A program made the translations under genes and the position numbers. This document shows positions 45,501 to 56,925 of a stretch of 64,000 nucleotides of DNA, in pieces. Source of the stretch: Ornithodoros turicata (taxonomy: Eukaryota; Arthropoda; Arachnida; Ixodida; Argasidae); contig NC_088206.1 in NCBI RefSeq assembly GCF_037126465.1, positions 15,751,699 through 15,815,698 on the forward strand, in the 5' to 3' direction. The notes under the pieces were generated by a model, which worked only from the letters and a program-made list of their open reading frames with translations, searched no databases and was not told the DNA's origin. The first letter of the stretch is position 1, and each line of letters begins with the position of its first letter.

Positions 45501-46800
45501 GCTTGTCTGCGCGACACACTGTGTCACACATTGTGCATAGACACGTGATGTTCCACGTGCAAGGAGCTTTCCTCTCGCATTCATTTTACGTGTTTCGTAT
45601 TGCGGAGCAGATGCCCTTTCACAAACCACTTCCACACAAGTAAAGTGTTTTAAAGCCAACGGGAGAGGTCGATAAATATTACGTATGTTAGGACTTAGGA
45701 AACGCTTGTCGCGGTTCGCATGGATGTCATGGGTGGAGGACACAAGTTGCGTCTCACATGAAAAGTGTTTGCGAAAGCCATGTTGACAAAGGCAAATTGT
45801 GGGATTGGTGTCAAGAAAGGTCGTCATATAAGAGAAAGTAATGTGTTCCATAATTTTCGAGGGAACGCTCGTTAGTGATATGGGACGGCAGTTGCTAGAG
45901 GGTGTGCTTGTCACCTTTCTTATGTAAGTATGACCTTGCCGAGGCGCCAATCTTCTGGCACGTTTGCGGTGCTTAAGGATTGTCGGAAGATAGCAGCGAG
46001 ATAAGGATACGATATGAGGCATTGATATTGTCGAAGCCGCGCGAAAAAGAGTTTGGGAGGGAGTCGATGAGTTTTGAAATGTCGCTTTCGGATGTTCGAC
46101 TGAAATTCATGGAGGGACATTAGGCGTATGAGCATTCTGGTTTTGCTTAGGTCCTCCACTGTAAAAGAATCGGCAAAAGTCTGGCTAAGTATTTCCGGAC
46201 ATTCTTCTGGTGGAACGAGTTCCCTGTTATCGAATTCCCCGAGTTCGATTGACGTATATGGTAGACGAAATGTTTTTAGGATTTTTTAGGGAAGACTGGG
46301 TGGATTGTATGAAAAAAAAAAACTTTCTTTTTGCGTTCTGCATTGCTTTTTTGTAGGTCAAAGCACATATACGGTATATTTCCCACAACTCAGCGGTGTT
46401 CCTATCTTTGGCTCGTCTAAATAATTTCTTTTACGACTTCATGGCTTTGCTGTACCATGGTGCATGGGAAGAAGTAACGATGCTGAACGAAGGTACGTAT
46501 TTCTCGAAAAGGTTAGAGAGTAGCGATTTAAAAGAAAGCCACTTTTCATTCGCGGAATGGGATGATAAGTTTGATAAAAATGACCCAAGTGACGATGAGA
46601 GGGCTTGATTTATGGCCGTGAGGTTTGCTGTGTCGTATAACTTGATGGTCTTTCTAATAGTGCGATTTTTTGTAATGTATCTACGTAAACTAAAGTGAAT
46701 AACGATGCGGTCACTTATGCCAGGCATATATATGTGAAGCAATCAAGTAGTATATCGAGAGCGGATGACAAAACAATATCTAGTAGGTTTGTGCTGTTCT
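45500..46800 (-). mobile_element. CR1-like LINE fragment: endonuclease/RT junction
   Basis: Minus-strand frames, with breaks, encode NVPEDWRLGKVILT (46160-45920), then NCRPISLTSVPSKIMEHITF and CQHGFRKHFSCETQLV (about 45930-45770). Upstream frames at 46742-46431 hold the linker between endonuclease and RT. RT motifs after this point are missing. Confidence 0.65.
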
Positions 46801-46820
46801 CAGTTACACGCGCGGGTGTA

Positions 46821-47471
46821 CAGGGTGAATTTAGCGAATGTTACAAATTTTGATCGTGTCATAAAAATAGAAGATGATGGCTCTGGGGCTTCAAACTTTG
46901 CAGACTGATAGTTATTTGCCTGAAGTGTTATCCATATTTTTTTTTCACTTTGACTTTTGATTTTTCACTTTGATATTTTTATGACTTTGTCGAAAAAAAG
47001 TTAGAGAAGAAAAGCAAATTTCCACCCCATGCATTTCCTATGGGCTATACCGCGAGCAAACCGCAATTTTTTCCTCTGGCTGCTTCACGTTCGCATCACC
47101 ACGTATAGGTGGCGCCGCCTCCAAACCATGCATCTGATCCATCTGGTTGCTGGTTGTTCTATGGGTTTTAGTTTTGCTTCGTCTCCAGGCAGCGCCGCCT
47201 TAACGTGGTGAGGTGAACGTGAAGCAAACAGAGGAAAAAAATGGCGATTTGTGGGCGGTATAGGCCATAGGAAATGCATGGGGTGAGAATTCGCTTTGCT
47301 TCTAACTTTTTTTTCCTACAAAGTGATAGCATTCGAAAAAGACATTATAAAACTATATAAAACTTCAGGCGAACGACTACTGGTCTGCAAAGTTTGAAGC
47401 ACCACAGACATTATCTTATATTTTTACGACTAGACCGAAATGAATGTGTAACTTTTGTTGAATTCACCCTG
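46821..47471. mobile_element. Palindromic MITE with CAGGGTGAATT ends
   Basis: The left end CAGGGTGAATTTAGC and right end AATTCACCCTG are inverted, with TA on both sides. Inner arms pair through 'catgcatttcctatgg' and 'ccataggaaatgcatg'. Confidence 0.85.
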
Positions 47472-49329
47472 TAGATGCCATTTGGTGAAGGTGAAAACTT
47501 AAACACAGATTAAGAAAATCTCTACCAATGGTAGAACAGCCGGGTAGTACACATATGGTATGCTTCAATCGACACCAGTTATGTTGAAACACAAACTGGG
47601 ACTGACAAACAGGTTGGTCTTACAATGCAACCACGTGTTTTTAACACAAATGACATAAGAGAACTGTCGGCTTTTCTTTCGCTGCGCCACGTGTTGCAAA
47701 GTAAGTATAACTAAGTCAATAAAACTGAGATGTTGATTTGCAATGTATTCTATTTATACCGCCCATAAAACGAGTGCCTCGTATTTTCATGCGAGTGATT
47801 TCTGCTCAGCGATGTTAGAGTTAAGGACGTAACACAAAGGGGTCAAAAGATCCCAAGCCTGGCGAGCCCTCGGACGAGTCAAGAGATCCAACGGGTCAAG
47901 AGATCTTCCGAGTCAAGAGATCCGCCGGTGGATCGCTTGCCTATACTTTTAAGTCGTAATATACAGTGGGTATAGTACTTTGCGTACGACATCTTCTCTA
48001 TTTTAACGCAATTTCTCGGAGACAAACTTCTGTCAAATGAAATGCCACAAGATACCCTCCCATAACATTGCACGAAGTCAACTTGTACATGTGCCGCGCA
48101 CACCTATCGTCATCGCGTCGCCTCTAATTCGTCGTCCGTAAAACTGTGGTCAGCGATTTGAGCGGCCGTCATGGTAAAACAGACGTACACGTGGATCACG
48201 TGGTTGGTGCATGTTGCATTTATATTATATGATGCGCTGATTCGCGTGGTTGCTCTGTCGGTCATGGTCGTGTGAATTTATTTTCTCCTCTCTCCCTCTC
48301 CCTTTGACCTGAAGAGACATAGCACACCTAGTTTGTACGGAGTATACGTTTTGTGTGCAAGATGAATGTAGCTCAACAACACGTACTGACGATTTATTAC
48401 GAGCCTTTAGTTGCACGCCACTCGATAAATATTACATATTACATACATGCAGCGAAAGAAGGCCCAAATATAGATGTGTCCACGCACAGGAGTATATGCT
48501 AATAAGCGTATGAATAATTATAAAGAAGTATATATACAAGTAACGAATCAACGTCCGTATAGGGCCGGTTACAAAAAAGATGCACTGAGGGGAAATTTCT
48601 TTAATCGAGTAACATGTATCAAACGTCTCGACTACGTTGCCGAAACGTTGACTAAGTATACCCTATCCAGCCAACTACCACGTGACTGGCCTTTTCTCCC
48701 TTTCCTTTCGTTTCTTTTTAATTTTCCAGTAAACACATCCCCCCCCCCCTCCTCTGGTGCATCCTTCCTTAGCCAGCTGTCGGGCGTTTCTTCATTGCTT
48801 GCCATATCATATAGCACATTTGCATATATTAATGAAGCTCCACAACCGTAGTGTAGCATCCCAGCTCTCGGTCATCGCCTCTTATTCTGTAGGTGATTCT
48901 CGTCACCATCTAGATGAAGAAGATGAAGCAAATGAAGAAAGAGAACACAAACACGATACGATAATGTAACTGCGATGTAACTGTAATTGGATTGGATTGT
49001 TTGGGGGGAAAACGCGCCGTTCGGAGTTTCTCTTTGGCGCCAAAGGACCCTGCCGTCAGTGTAACCGTGAAATGCAAGGCTGTGTTTCCCAAACTCCGCC
49101 GCTCCGCGGCCCATAAAAGTATAGTTGACCCTGTCGCATCTCGTGGAGGTAAATGAGGCCCCCGATGTAGACGACTTCAGAAAATCCCTGTGCCCTTCGC
49201 GCGCGCATTGCATCCTGGGCGCTTGCTGAGCGGGGAGAAACCGGAGGAGTTTGGAGGACACTCGTTTGTTACGTGTTAGCACGGTGGTGTTAGTAAACTC
49301 CCACAGTTCCAAGCTGCGCTAAGCACACT

Positions 49330-49405
49330 GGGGGGGGGGGGGGGGGGGAATATGTTTAATGCAAAGTAAGAAAAAGGAAAGGGAAAGGTTAGCCACGGTG
49401 TGCAC
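49330..49405 (-). mobile_element. Tail-only retrotransposon insertion ending in a C-run, with target duplication
   Basis: On the minus strand this reads 'ggctaacctttccctttcc', A/T-rich sequence, 'attaaacatattc' and a run of about 18 C. It is flanked by related sequences, 'gctaagcacact' at 49318-49329 and 'ggttagcactct' at 49406-49417. The gene A equivalent (about 7911-7925) has one copy and no insert. Confidence 0.75.
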
Positions 49406-49527
49406 GGTTAGCACTCTGGGATTTTCTGGACTCATCTATTTTGCGTGCGTTCGATGTTGCGTGTTGTCCTGATACCCATTATGGACTAAAGTTTTCAACG
49501 ATGATGATTTTAATGGGTTCGATAGAA

Positions 49528-50160
49528 CCAGGGATGGGCACTACTTAAATACAGTGTAATTAAAATGTTATTTAAAATATAAACACATGCATTTATGTTT
49601 TGTATTTAGATACAGATTAGAGAAATGTATTTATAATTGTATTTAAATAGTATACCAATTATCGAGTATTTAATCTCTTAAATACTTTATAAATACTCCT
49701 AAACATATAATATGCTGACTCATATATGCATGCGACAGCCACTCCAGACGGCGAGTTTTTCACTGTTGTTTCAGACAACGGTCACGAATACATGATTATC
49801 TTGTTGTACGAAGCATCTTCGCCAAATTTAGTACAGGCCGTTGTTGATCAGCACCGGTGGGGGATGCTGTTCTCTTTTGCGAATCTGATTGTGCGGCCGA
49901 ACAGAAGATGCCTCAACGATGCAAATAAATGTTCAGTTGCTGCTTGCTGATTTGTTGTTATAATCATCATAATGTCTGTAGTTCCAGATGCCATCCTGCT
50001 CAATTTATGGTAGTAGTTACGGATTTAAATACTGTATTTATATTTTTTAGACGCTGATATTGAAAAGCATTTATGAAGAGTACTTAAATACCCCCTTTTC
50101 AAGAAGTCATTTTTACTTATATTTAAATACTCGAAAATTTATTTATGCCCATATCCCTGA
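49528..50160. mobile_element. AT-rich foldback MITE in gene D intron 3
   Basis: Counterpart of 6838-7802, without the nested element. Begins 'cagggatgggcac' and ends 'atgcccatatccctg'. Confidence 0.65.
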
Positions 50161-50738
50161 ACCCCTTTACTGACATCGGTGCTGTTCACGATAACCAGTA
50201 CTTAGCCGAGATATCGTTGCTAATCGAACTTTGCCGAATTTCTGCCGGCGTATGGGTGCACGCCTCAACAGCGTCAACATGCGTCACCGGTCTCTGTCTT
50301 CACACGTGAACATCGCTCTCTGAAAGTGAACTCTTGGAACTTACGGGAGGGGACTACATGCTTATGTAGAATGTCAGAGCGATTCGGTAAGTTCTTCCAG
50401 CCACGATGGGACATGTCACAAAATTGCAGAGGTTTGACACCACTCCTGGGATCGGGAAGTTGATGCCGAAAAGTGAGAATCTGGCGTCCAACGTCAGTGT
50501 CCTGCTGTTGACGTCTGTAAGAGAGACAACGCGACACTCTCTCATGACTGTTCGCTCTATTCATCCGCGCTATACCACTGAGGCGCAGAGATACGCATAT
50601 TCCGTGCTGGCAAGCACACTTATATAGTTAACCGCTATACGACGGTGATGATAGAGAAGAGAGAGAGAGGGAAAAAAAGTGGAAGCGTCAACCACGTACT
50701 GCTTTCTTCTGCACTCGAAGAAGCAGACAAGTCACATA

Positions 50739-51102
50739 CAGGGTGTCCCATCCAGACGCGAACATTTTTTTTTACATATCTATCACTTTATCCGAGACGA
50801 AACACCTTTTTTTTCTCTTTATTTTCTTCATTGCATTGCTTCTTCGGAGACGCGGCTTTCCTTAATCGACAATGTGAGAGGGTGAAGGAGCACAGTGCCG
50901 ACTCATGCGTCCAAGGCGAGCTTTGACTTGTGTAAACAAATGTGTCGGGTGATTCTAACGGAACTTCCCTTACCTTTGGTTGCATTTTCTGTATTCCTTT
51001 CATCTCTTTCCAGGACGCGAGAAGCGGTAGTGCGCTCTATCACCCTTTCACATTGCGGGTGAAGGCAAGCCGTGCCTACGAAGATTGAGCTAGGACACCC
51101 TC
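50739..51102. mobile_element. MITE with CAGGGTGTCC ends in gene D intron 2
   Basis: Inverted ends 'cagggtgtcccatcc' and 'ctaggacaccct'. Its outer edge lies at the same point where, in gene A, a different element with a CAGGGTGTC end (about 6181-6220) begins. Confidence 0.65.
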
Positions 51103-52891
51103 CTTCTGAGATGCCATTAATGAAGTGCCAGCATCTCATATCATCATCACTATTCATTCATTTGTTGTTGTTGACAAAGTGTGTTGTCCCGTTTAACTAC
51201 AGCGTATAACGAATGGGCGCCGCCATTAGTGCTGCCACCCCGTGGTAGTCGCAGGAACTGTGCTCGTTTGGACTGCTGTTTGCCGAATTGCTTCATTGTC
51301 TCGTGTGTGTTTCCCCTCATTTTCGTGTCCGTTTGTGTCTGTTTCGTGCCGGTTCATTTTCTTCCGCTCGGGAGCCGGTGCAGAACAGATATCGCATCAG
51401 TGTGCTGTCTGTTTTTTTTATTAATTTTTTTCCTATGTTTCCCTGAGACACTTTCAGATATATGTCGGCAAAATTTCCTTAGAAGTCTGCCCGGGATGCG
51501 CATTCCCCCATGGCGTCGGTTGCGACGTTGTCCACATCTGTGAGGCCGACAACGGCGAGACCTTTCACTAGCACCATCACCACCACCACCACCACCAATA
51601 AGCCCTTCTCGACGTGAGAAATCATCTCGGCAATTAGCGAGCACAGCCCTCTCGCATGAGAGTAACCGTATATTTACACTAGCGACATTCCCCCTAGAAG
51701 CGGAAGATGCGAAAACCGTCATAGCTTTCTGAGCGCAAGCGCTCAACGTCCAGTGTTCACGTACACTGCTAACCGTGGGGAATATCCTGCGACACGGCCA
51801 CAAGTTATTATAGCCACAGAAACACGCTGACGAACGTTGTCGTCTGCTAAGTGTCGTCTGCTAAATGCGCAGTACGCCACTCCCGATATTCTGCACGTTA
51901 TGAATGCTCAACATAACACGGGACGAAACTTCGCCTCACGCATTGTTTTAATTCACTTTTTTTTCCACTAGAAACTTCCGTGAGGATGTCGCTCATGTGA
52001 ATACACAGTATGTGAATATACAGTACTGAAACTCATCAGTTCTGTAATTCCTTACGTGTCTTAATATCACTTACGTGGGATGAATTCGAATTCAAACCTC
52101 GTGTCTATGCCCCGCTTGATTATACAAGGCACAGAATCGCAACGTTCCACATCGAGATGTACTAGTGTTGCCCTCGACGTGAATCCTGCAGAACAAAGCA
52201 GATTTTATGGGCGACAGAAAGTGAAAGTATACCCGAGCTACGTCAAACAAGCAACTACGTCCCGCTTACCACAGTTTCTGACTGGGACATGTCCAGCACA
52301 AGCTAGTCCAACAAAGAGCAAGAGGAAGACAAGAGAACGCATCTCGCAAAAGTCTTCTCTGCGCTGAGGCCACGACACGTTCACAGAGCTCGACAGAACG
52401 GCCAGGGTTGTTGTATCACTGTACGACCTGTCGGCAATTGGTCATTGCTAAGGGCTTCTCATCTGCATTTTATACGACCCGGATGATGGCGTCTCTGGTA
52501 TGCACATTCATGCTATCTAGAGTATGTCTAGACTATATGGGTCGTCCACCTTGGCAGGAATGCATTACATACTCCAAGCACTGGAATATGTCCAAGTCTT
52601 ATGCACCCCCTGACTGAATCTTGTTACCGCTACTGAAAAGACAAGATACAACGTATTATGACGGCCACTGTTAACCAATCTCCAGTTTCAGTTGCCTCAC
52701 CCTGATTAGCACTTGGCTATCGGAGTGGAGATAGCAATCGACCGGCGGTCGAGTATCACTTTGGCATCGGTCGGTTGCAAGTATGGTATCGTTTACAAGT
52801 CTTAGATAAGTAGTCTTCTTTCATTGCGCTCAGTCGTTTCCTTCTCTTTTTTTTTTCTTTTCGCCTACGTGTTCCCAACAAGTGACAAAAG

Positions 52892-53032
52892 CAGCACAAT
52901 GTACTGAAAGTCGAGTGCAATAGGGGTGAACGTGCAGGTGGAAGACCTTCAACATACTCTTGAAACTGAGGAACATTAATAAGACACATACCGTCCACTC
53001 CTATTGCACTCGACTTTCAGTACATTGTGCTG
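52892..53032. repeat. Perfect 33-bp inverted repeat with 75-base loop
   Basis: The arm 52892-52924 begins 'cagcacaatgtactgaaag', and 53000-53032 is its exact complement. The perfect match contrasts with the diverged repeats around it. Confidence 0.85.
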
Positions 53033-53109
53033 CTTGGGCGACACTATGCCAGCATCCGCGGTCATCCCCAAAATAACGATCGGCTGGATAATAATGTTTT
53101 CGCAGTTCC

Positions 53110-53190
53110 CCGATAGTCGTGTTATGGGGGAGGATTAATAAAATAAGAGGGAAATGTCAGCCAGGCTAGTGACGGCTTGCCCTTCCAAAT
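53110..53190 (-). mobile_element. Tail fragment of the C-tailed LINE
   Basis: The minus strand reads 'gcaagccgtcactagcc', 'tggctgacatttccc', 'ttattaatcctcccccat', matching the 3' terminus at 29425-29502. Confidence 0.5.
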
Positions 53191-53779
53191 AAGAAAAACT
53201 CAAAATAAACGAGAAGGAAATAAAGAAAGAAAACGAAAAGCACGGAAAAAAGAAAGGCAGAAAATAAAAAGAGCAAGCAATACAAGAAAGAAAGAGAGGA
53301 ATCAGTTATTGTAGTAAATGCATGACATGACACGAGAAAGCTTGTGTGCTTGGGCGGGACACAATGGCAATCAGTTCCTAGTCACAGCAGTATCCGGTAT
53401 CCGAGAGTTCTCGGGTCTCAGTCGGGCCGAGCTTGTGCGAGCCATTCTTTCGCATTATTAATTCGTTTTGAGAACAATGAAGCCATGTACCTGGGTCCTC
53501 CCCTACGTATTTCTGCTAAAACAATACAACATAGGCGTCGAGTTGTTCTCGACTTCGCCATGCTGGGGATCTCGCCCTGGCTGCTTCATGCACGGTATAG
53601 ACATCGATTCGACGTCAAGAGATCCATCGGGTCAAGAGATCCACTTTGTTTTTGCCTTCCCCGAGGCGCTCATTTATACAACCATCCGGCTCTCCTATGT
53701 AAGATATCTCACACGATAGAGAGAGAGAGAGAGACAGAGTAGGAGCACTGCACGGACCTGAATTTGCCGGCCCGACACG

Positions 53780-55530
53780 GTTGCCGAAAGCCCGGCTCGC
53801 AGCTGCATAGGCGGATGTGTAATGCGATCCGTCCAACACGTTCTACCTACACTGTACCCAGCAAAGAGCACAATCCACACATACTTGGAAACGAGGAAGT
53901 GCAGCCTTTGATGCGGGTATCTGCTTCTGCGTTAGCAAGAAGTGCGCGGGCAACCTCCAACCGCGCAGCTCTTGCTGAAGCTAGAGAGCCACCTATATCT
54001 GTTGTGCGAGTAATCGAATCGCCCAGACATAATACCCGTTTGGTGTCTCGACACGTCAAGCACCCGTTGGCCCGCTGGATTCGAACGCGAACAAGGTCGA
54101 GCATTGACCAACCTCTGGCGTCCTACGTCCAAGAAATACCTCGGTTCAAGCCTCTGCCTGCAGCTCCCATTCCCTCCACGCTGAAGCTCTGTCACCAGAG
54201 GTGCCAGGCCTCATGCCAAAGAAGGATATACTCCAAGGCCTGTCGTAATACAGGGTGTGTGCAGAAAAACATGACCCGCATTTTTACATGTAACTCGTTG
54301 TCTACTTAGCCGAGGAACTTCCGGAGGCGCACGACGGCGTATTTATGCGTGCGAAAGCTACAAAAAAATCCTGGAAGCCATACTCAGTGTAAAAAAATAA
54401 ACAGAGCGCGAAAACATGGGCTTCCATGCATTAGAATAGGGCGGTCATGAAAGTGCATGGTAGTGAATTTCGCTGAGTATAGCTTCCACAATTTTTCTGC
54501 AGATTTCGCACGCATAAATGCGCCATCGTGCGCCACCGGAAGTTCGTTAGTTAGGTAGGCAACAAGCTATGTGCCTAAATGCGGGTCATGTTTTTCTGCA
54601 CACACCCCTGTACAGCTTGCACGGGATGTGGTTGCTCAGTACTCCGAACTCCAGCAGGTATTTACAGATGCGTCCACATCGCAAGAGTCGTCGACATGCG
54701 CGTTCGTCATTCCGTCATCGGGAGAGCACCGTGCGATACGTATGCCTCACAGGACGTCCTCAACTGCGGCAGAGCTCTACGCCATCGAGGCAGCTCTCTT
54801 ACACATGGCGTCAAAGGAAACCCCGACAGCATGGGTTATTTTCTCTTATTAAAAATCCGGCCTCAAAGCAACGCAAGGTTCGACGACATCCTCACTTGCT
54901 CCGGTCGTCTACAGTGTTATCGCAACATACAACTCTGCCGAAACAAAGGGTCACAACATCATCATCCAGTGGATCCCAGGGCACTGCGGTATCAGTGGAA
55001 ATGAGAAGGCGGACCAGGCTGCTCGAATTGCTCACAATAAAAGAACTACTCATAAAATCTACTTCGCGCAATTCGATGCGAAGTACTTGCTGGCCTCCTT
55101 GCGTATCCGCTTCTCTAAACCCACGTGGATAGGCGACCTCATGAATCACTCGTCCCTCGCGCGAACCGACCCCCGACTGGACCTACTGCCTGCCTTCGAA
55201 GGTGCCAAGGCCGTTAGAGTCCATCATCCATGGCCTGCGACTCAACGTCTCGTTCGCGGCAGCATTCGTCCATATGATAGGTGTCGTTGGATCGCCGAAC
55301 TGTTCAACTTGCGGAACTGTGGAGGACACGGAGCACGTGCTGGTCATTTGCCAACGCTTCGACTCTAGTCGGCGATCACTGAAGAACGCCCTCGCGAAAT
55401 TTGATAACCGACCATTTAGTGTCGAGAAGGTACTGGGGAGCTGGCCAAGGCAGCACCAGCAACCTGCGCTGTGTGCACTGACGAACTACCTCAAGGAGAT
55501 ACGTGCTGATATAATCTTTTAATTCATCCT
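53780..55530 (+). mobile_element. I-type LINE fragment (RT end, RNase H, zinc tail), interrupted by a MITE
   Basis: 53930-54190 encodes ATSNRAALAEAREPPISVV and KHPLARWI. After a MITE, 54613-55520 continues with RNase H (QVFTDASTSQESSTCAFVIP, IIIQWIPGHCGISGNEKAD) and the zinc tail (CSTCGTVEDTEHVLVICQRF, FSVEKVLGSWP). Stops and frame changes make it inactive. It lies inside the left arm of the large palindrome. Confidence 0.7.
54251..54610. mobile_element. MITE with CAGGGTGTGTGC ends inside a LINE
   Basis: The ends CAGGGTGTGTGCAGAAAAAC and its near complement (GCACACACCCCTG) are flanked by TA on both sides (54249-54250 and 54611-54612). The LINE coding sequence resumes on the other side. Confidence 0.85.
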
Positions 55531-56659
55531 GTGCTTCCACACGTCAAGCTTCCTGGAACAGCTAGTCGCACCAGTGCGACCATGCCCAACAATTTGGGAC
55601 AAAACGTAAAGCAGGCTTCACCTGATACTGCTACCATAGAAGCCATGTATTAGGAATAGAAAATCGCGTGCAGCACGCTCCGTTGTTGCCGCTTTGCATT
55701 CGTTCTCTAGTGGGACGTGGCCTGTGTCATAGCGAAACATTTAGTACAACTTTCATTGACGAATATTGGGTTCTTCGAGGTTCCATTTTGGTTCCAAATT
55801 TCCGACCTGTAAAGGAGGCTTCACGAGATACACTGAAGCTTTGGTTGAGGCCCTCAACCAGGTGAGTTAACGCAAATACACCACACATTTTGCAAGAAAC
55901 GCGTAAGTTGAATGCTCTGTACGGCATCTCAAACACCCTACAAGACAGATAAGTTCGCAGAATTTGTTGCGCACGCAAAAATAAAACTAATCCCTTGCTG
56001 TCACGAGACTCTTGCTTCGATGCACGGAGCTTGGGATGAGGTCTGAGGTCAGTGGCGCGCATGCAAGGAATATCGTGATATGAGCGATGGTAAACTGTCA
56101 CAGAGGACGATATTATAGCACTAAGTTGATTCCTTTCGCCTCGTAAAGTAGGCATCATCTACCTACCGCCGCGGGATGCGCGCATTGAAAATCGAAGAGC
56201 GCGTGTAGTTTGTTGTTTTTCTTATCGCGACGTTGTTAAACGAAGATTTATGCGTGAATATTGTCAGGTTCCTTTGAGGTTCCAAACTTTTCAGCAGGGC
56301 TGGTTGAGGGAGCTCCACTTGGGAGTCCATAACGTAGGTGGTTCCTCTGCACACTTACGCATCAACTTCGCGTGCTCCAAATACCGCTACTAATGCTAAT
56401 ACACAAATAATGCACAAATAATGCTCGATATTCAAACGGTAATGGTAACATCCCAGTTACGAACATCTGTTTCCAAAGTCCCCAAACTATAGAGCCGGCC
56501 TCGCCACCTTTGTCCTTTATGATTCGTCCTTGAAACAACTGATTTACGTAGCCATATTTGCTTATGGATGACTTTTTGTTTGCGCTACTTGGCTATACGC
56601 GCGTTTCGGGTCGTTTTTCCTCTCTTTGGTTGGTAACGTGTATGAACCAATATTTATTT

Positions 56660-56925
56660 ATGTGCCAACCACCGTGACATTGTGGCTGGGATTTCCGCGG
56701 GTTCGAATCCCGTTACCGACTGTAATGTCTGAGGTTCTCCCTGGGTTTTCCGACAGACTTTCCATACGAATGTCGGCACAGTTCCCTCTGAAGCTGACCC
56801 AGGACGAATACAAACCCCCGTTACTTCCTGCTGTCCTCTCTCCATCTGCCTTGTCTGTACTCCGATCATAGCCACAGTTGCTTCGCGGCGCTAACACGGA
56901 ATTAACACACACAAAAAAATCAAAC
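56660..56925 (+). mobile_element. tRNA-derived SINE
   Basis: The tRNA-like head has a B-box GGGTTCGAATCC at 56699-56710. The body carries 'ttttccgacagactttcca' and 'aatgtcggcacagttccc', and the tail carries 'gccacagttgcttcgcgg' and 'gctaacac', then an A-rich end. The same order appears inverted at 59490-59770. Confidence 0.7.

Larger units (their letters stand above)
48829..52342 (-). pseudogene. ML-domain pseudogene, gene D (inverted copy of gene A)
   Basis: The exons on the minus strand are 52342-52270, 52185-52075, 50514-50345 and 48909-48829, with lengths 73, 111, 170 and 81, the same as gene A. All splice sites are GT-AG. The signal peptide (MRSLVFLLLFVGLACA), HVPVRNC, CDSVPC and PIPGVVSNLC are intact. 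Exon 3 carries TAG (50356-50354) where gene A has TGG, at codon 115, which removes the end of the ML domain and the last cysteine. Exon 2 differs from gene A at 3 of 111 bases and exon 3 at about 8 of 170. The TATA box has become TGATACAA, and the TGACTCA site has become CGACCCA. Recent loss is the best reading; a base error in the assembly at the TAG is the alternative. It lies tail-to-tail with gene C. Confidence 0.85.

Noticed and set aside
56695..56712. Possible tRNA gene at a GGGTTCGAATCC box
   Set aside because: No cloverleaf could be traced, and the same head plus body recurs elsewhere as a SINE.
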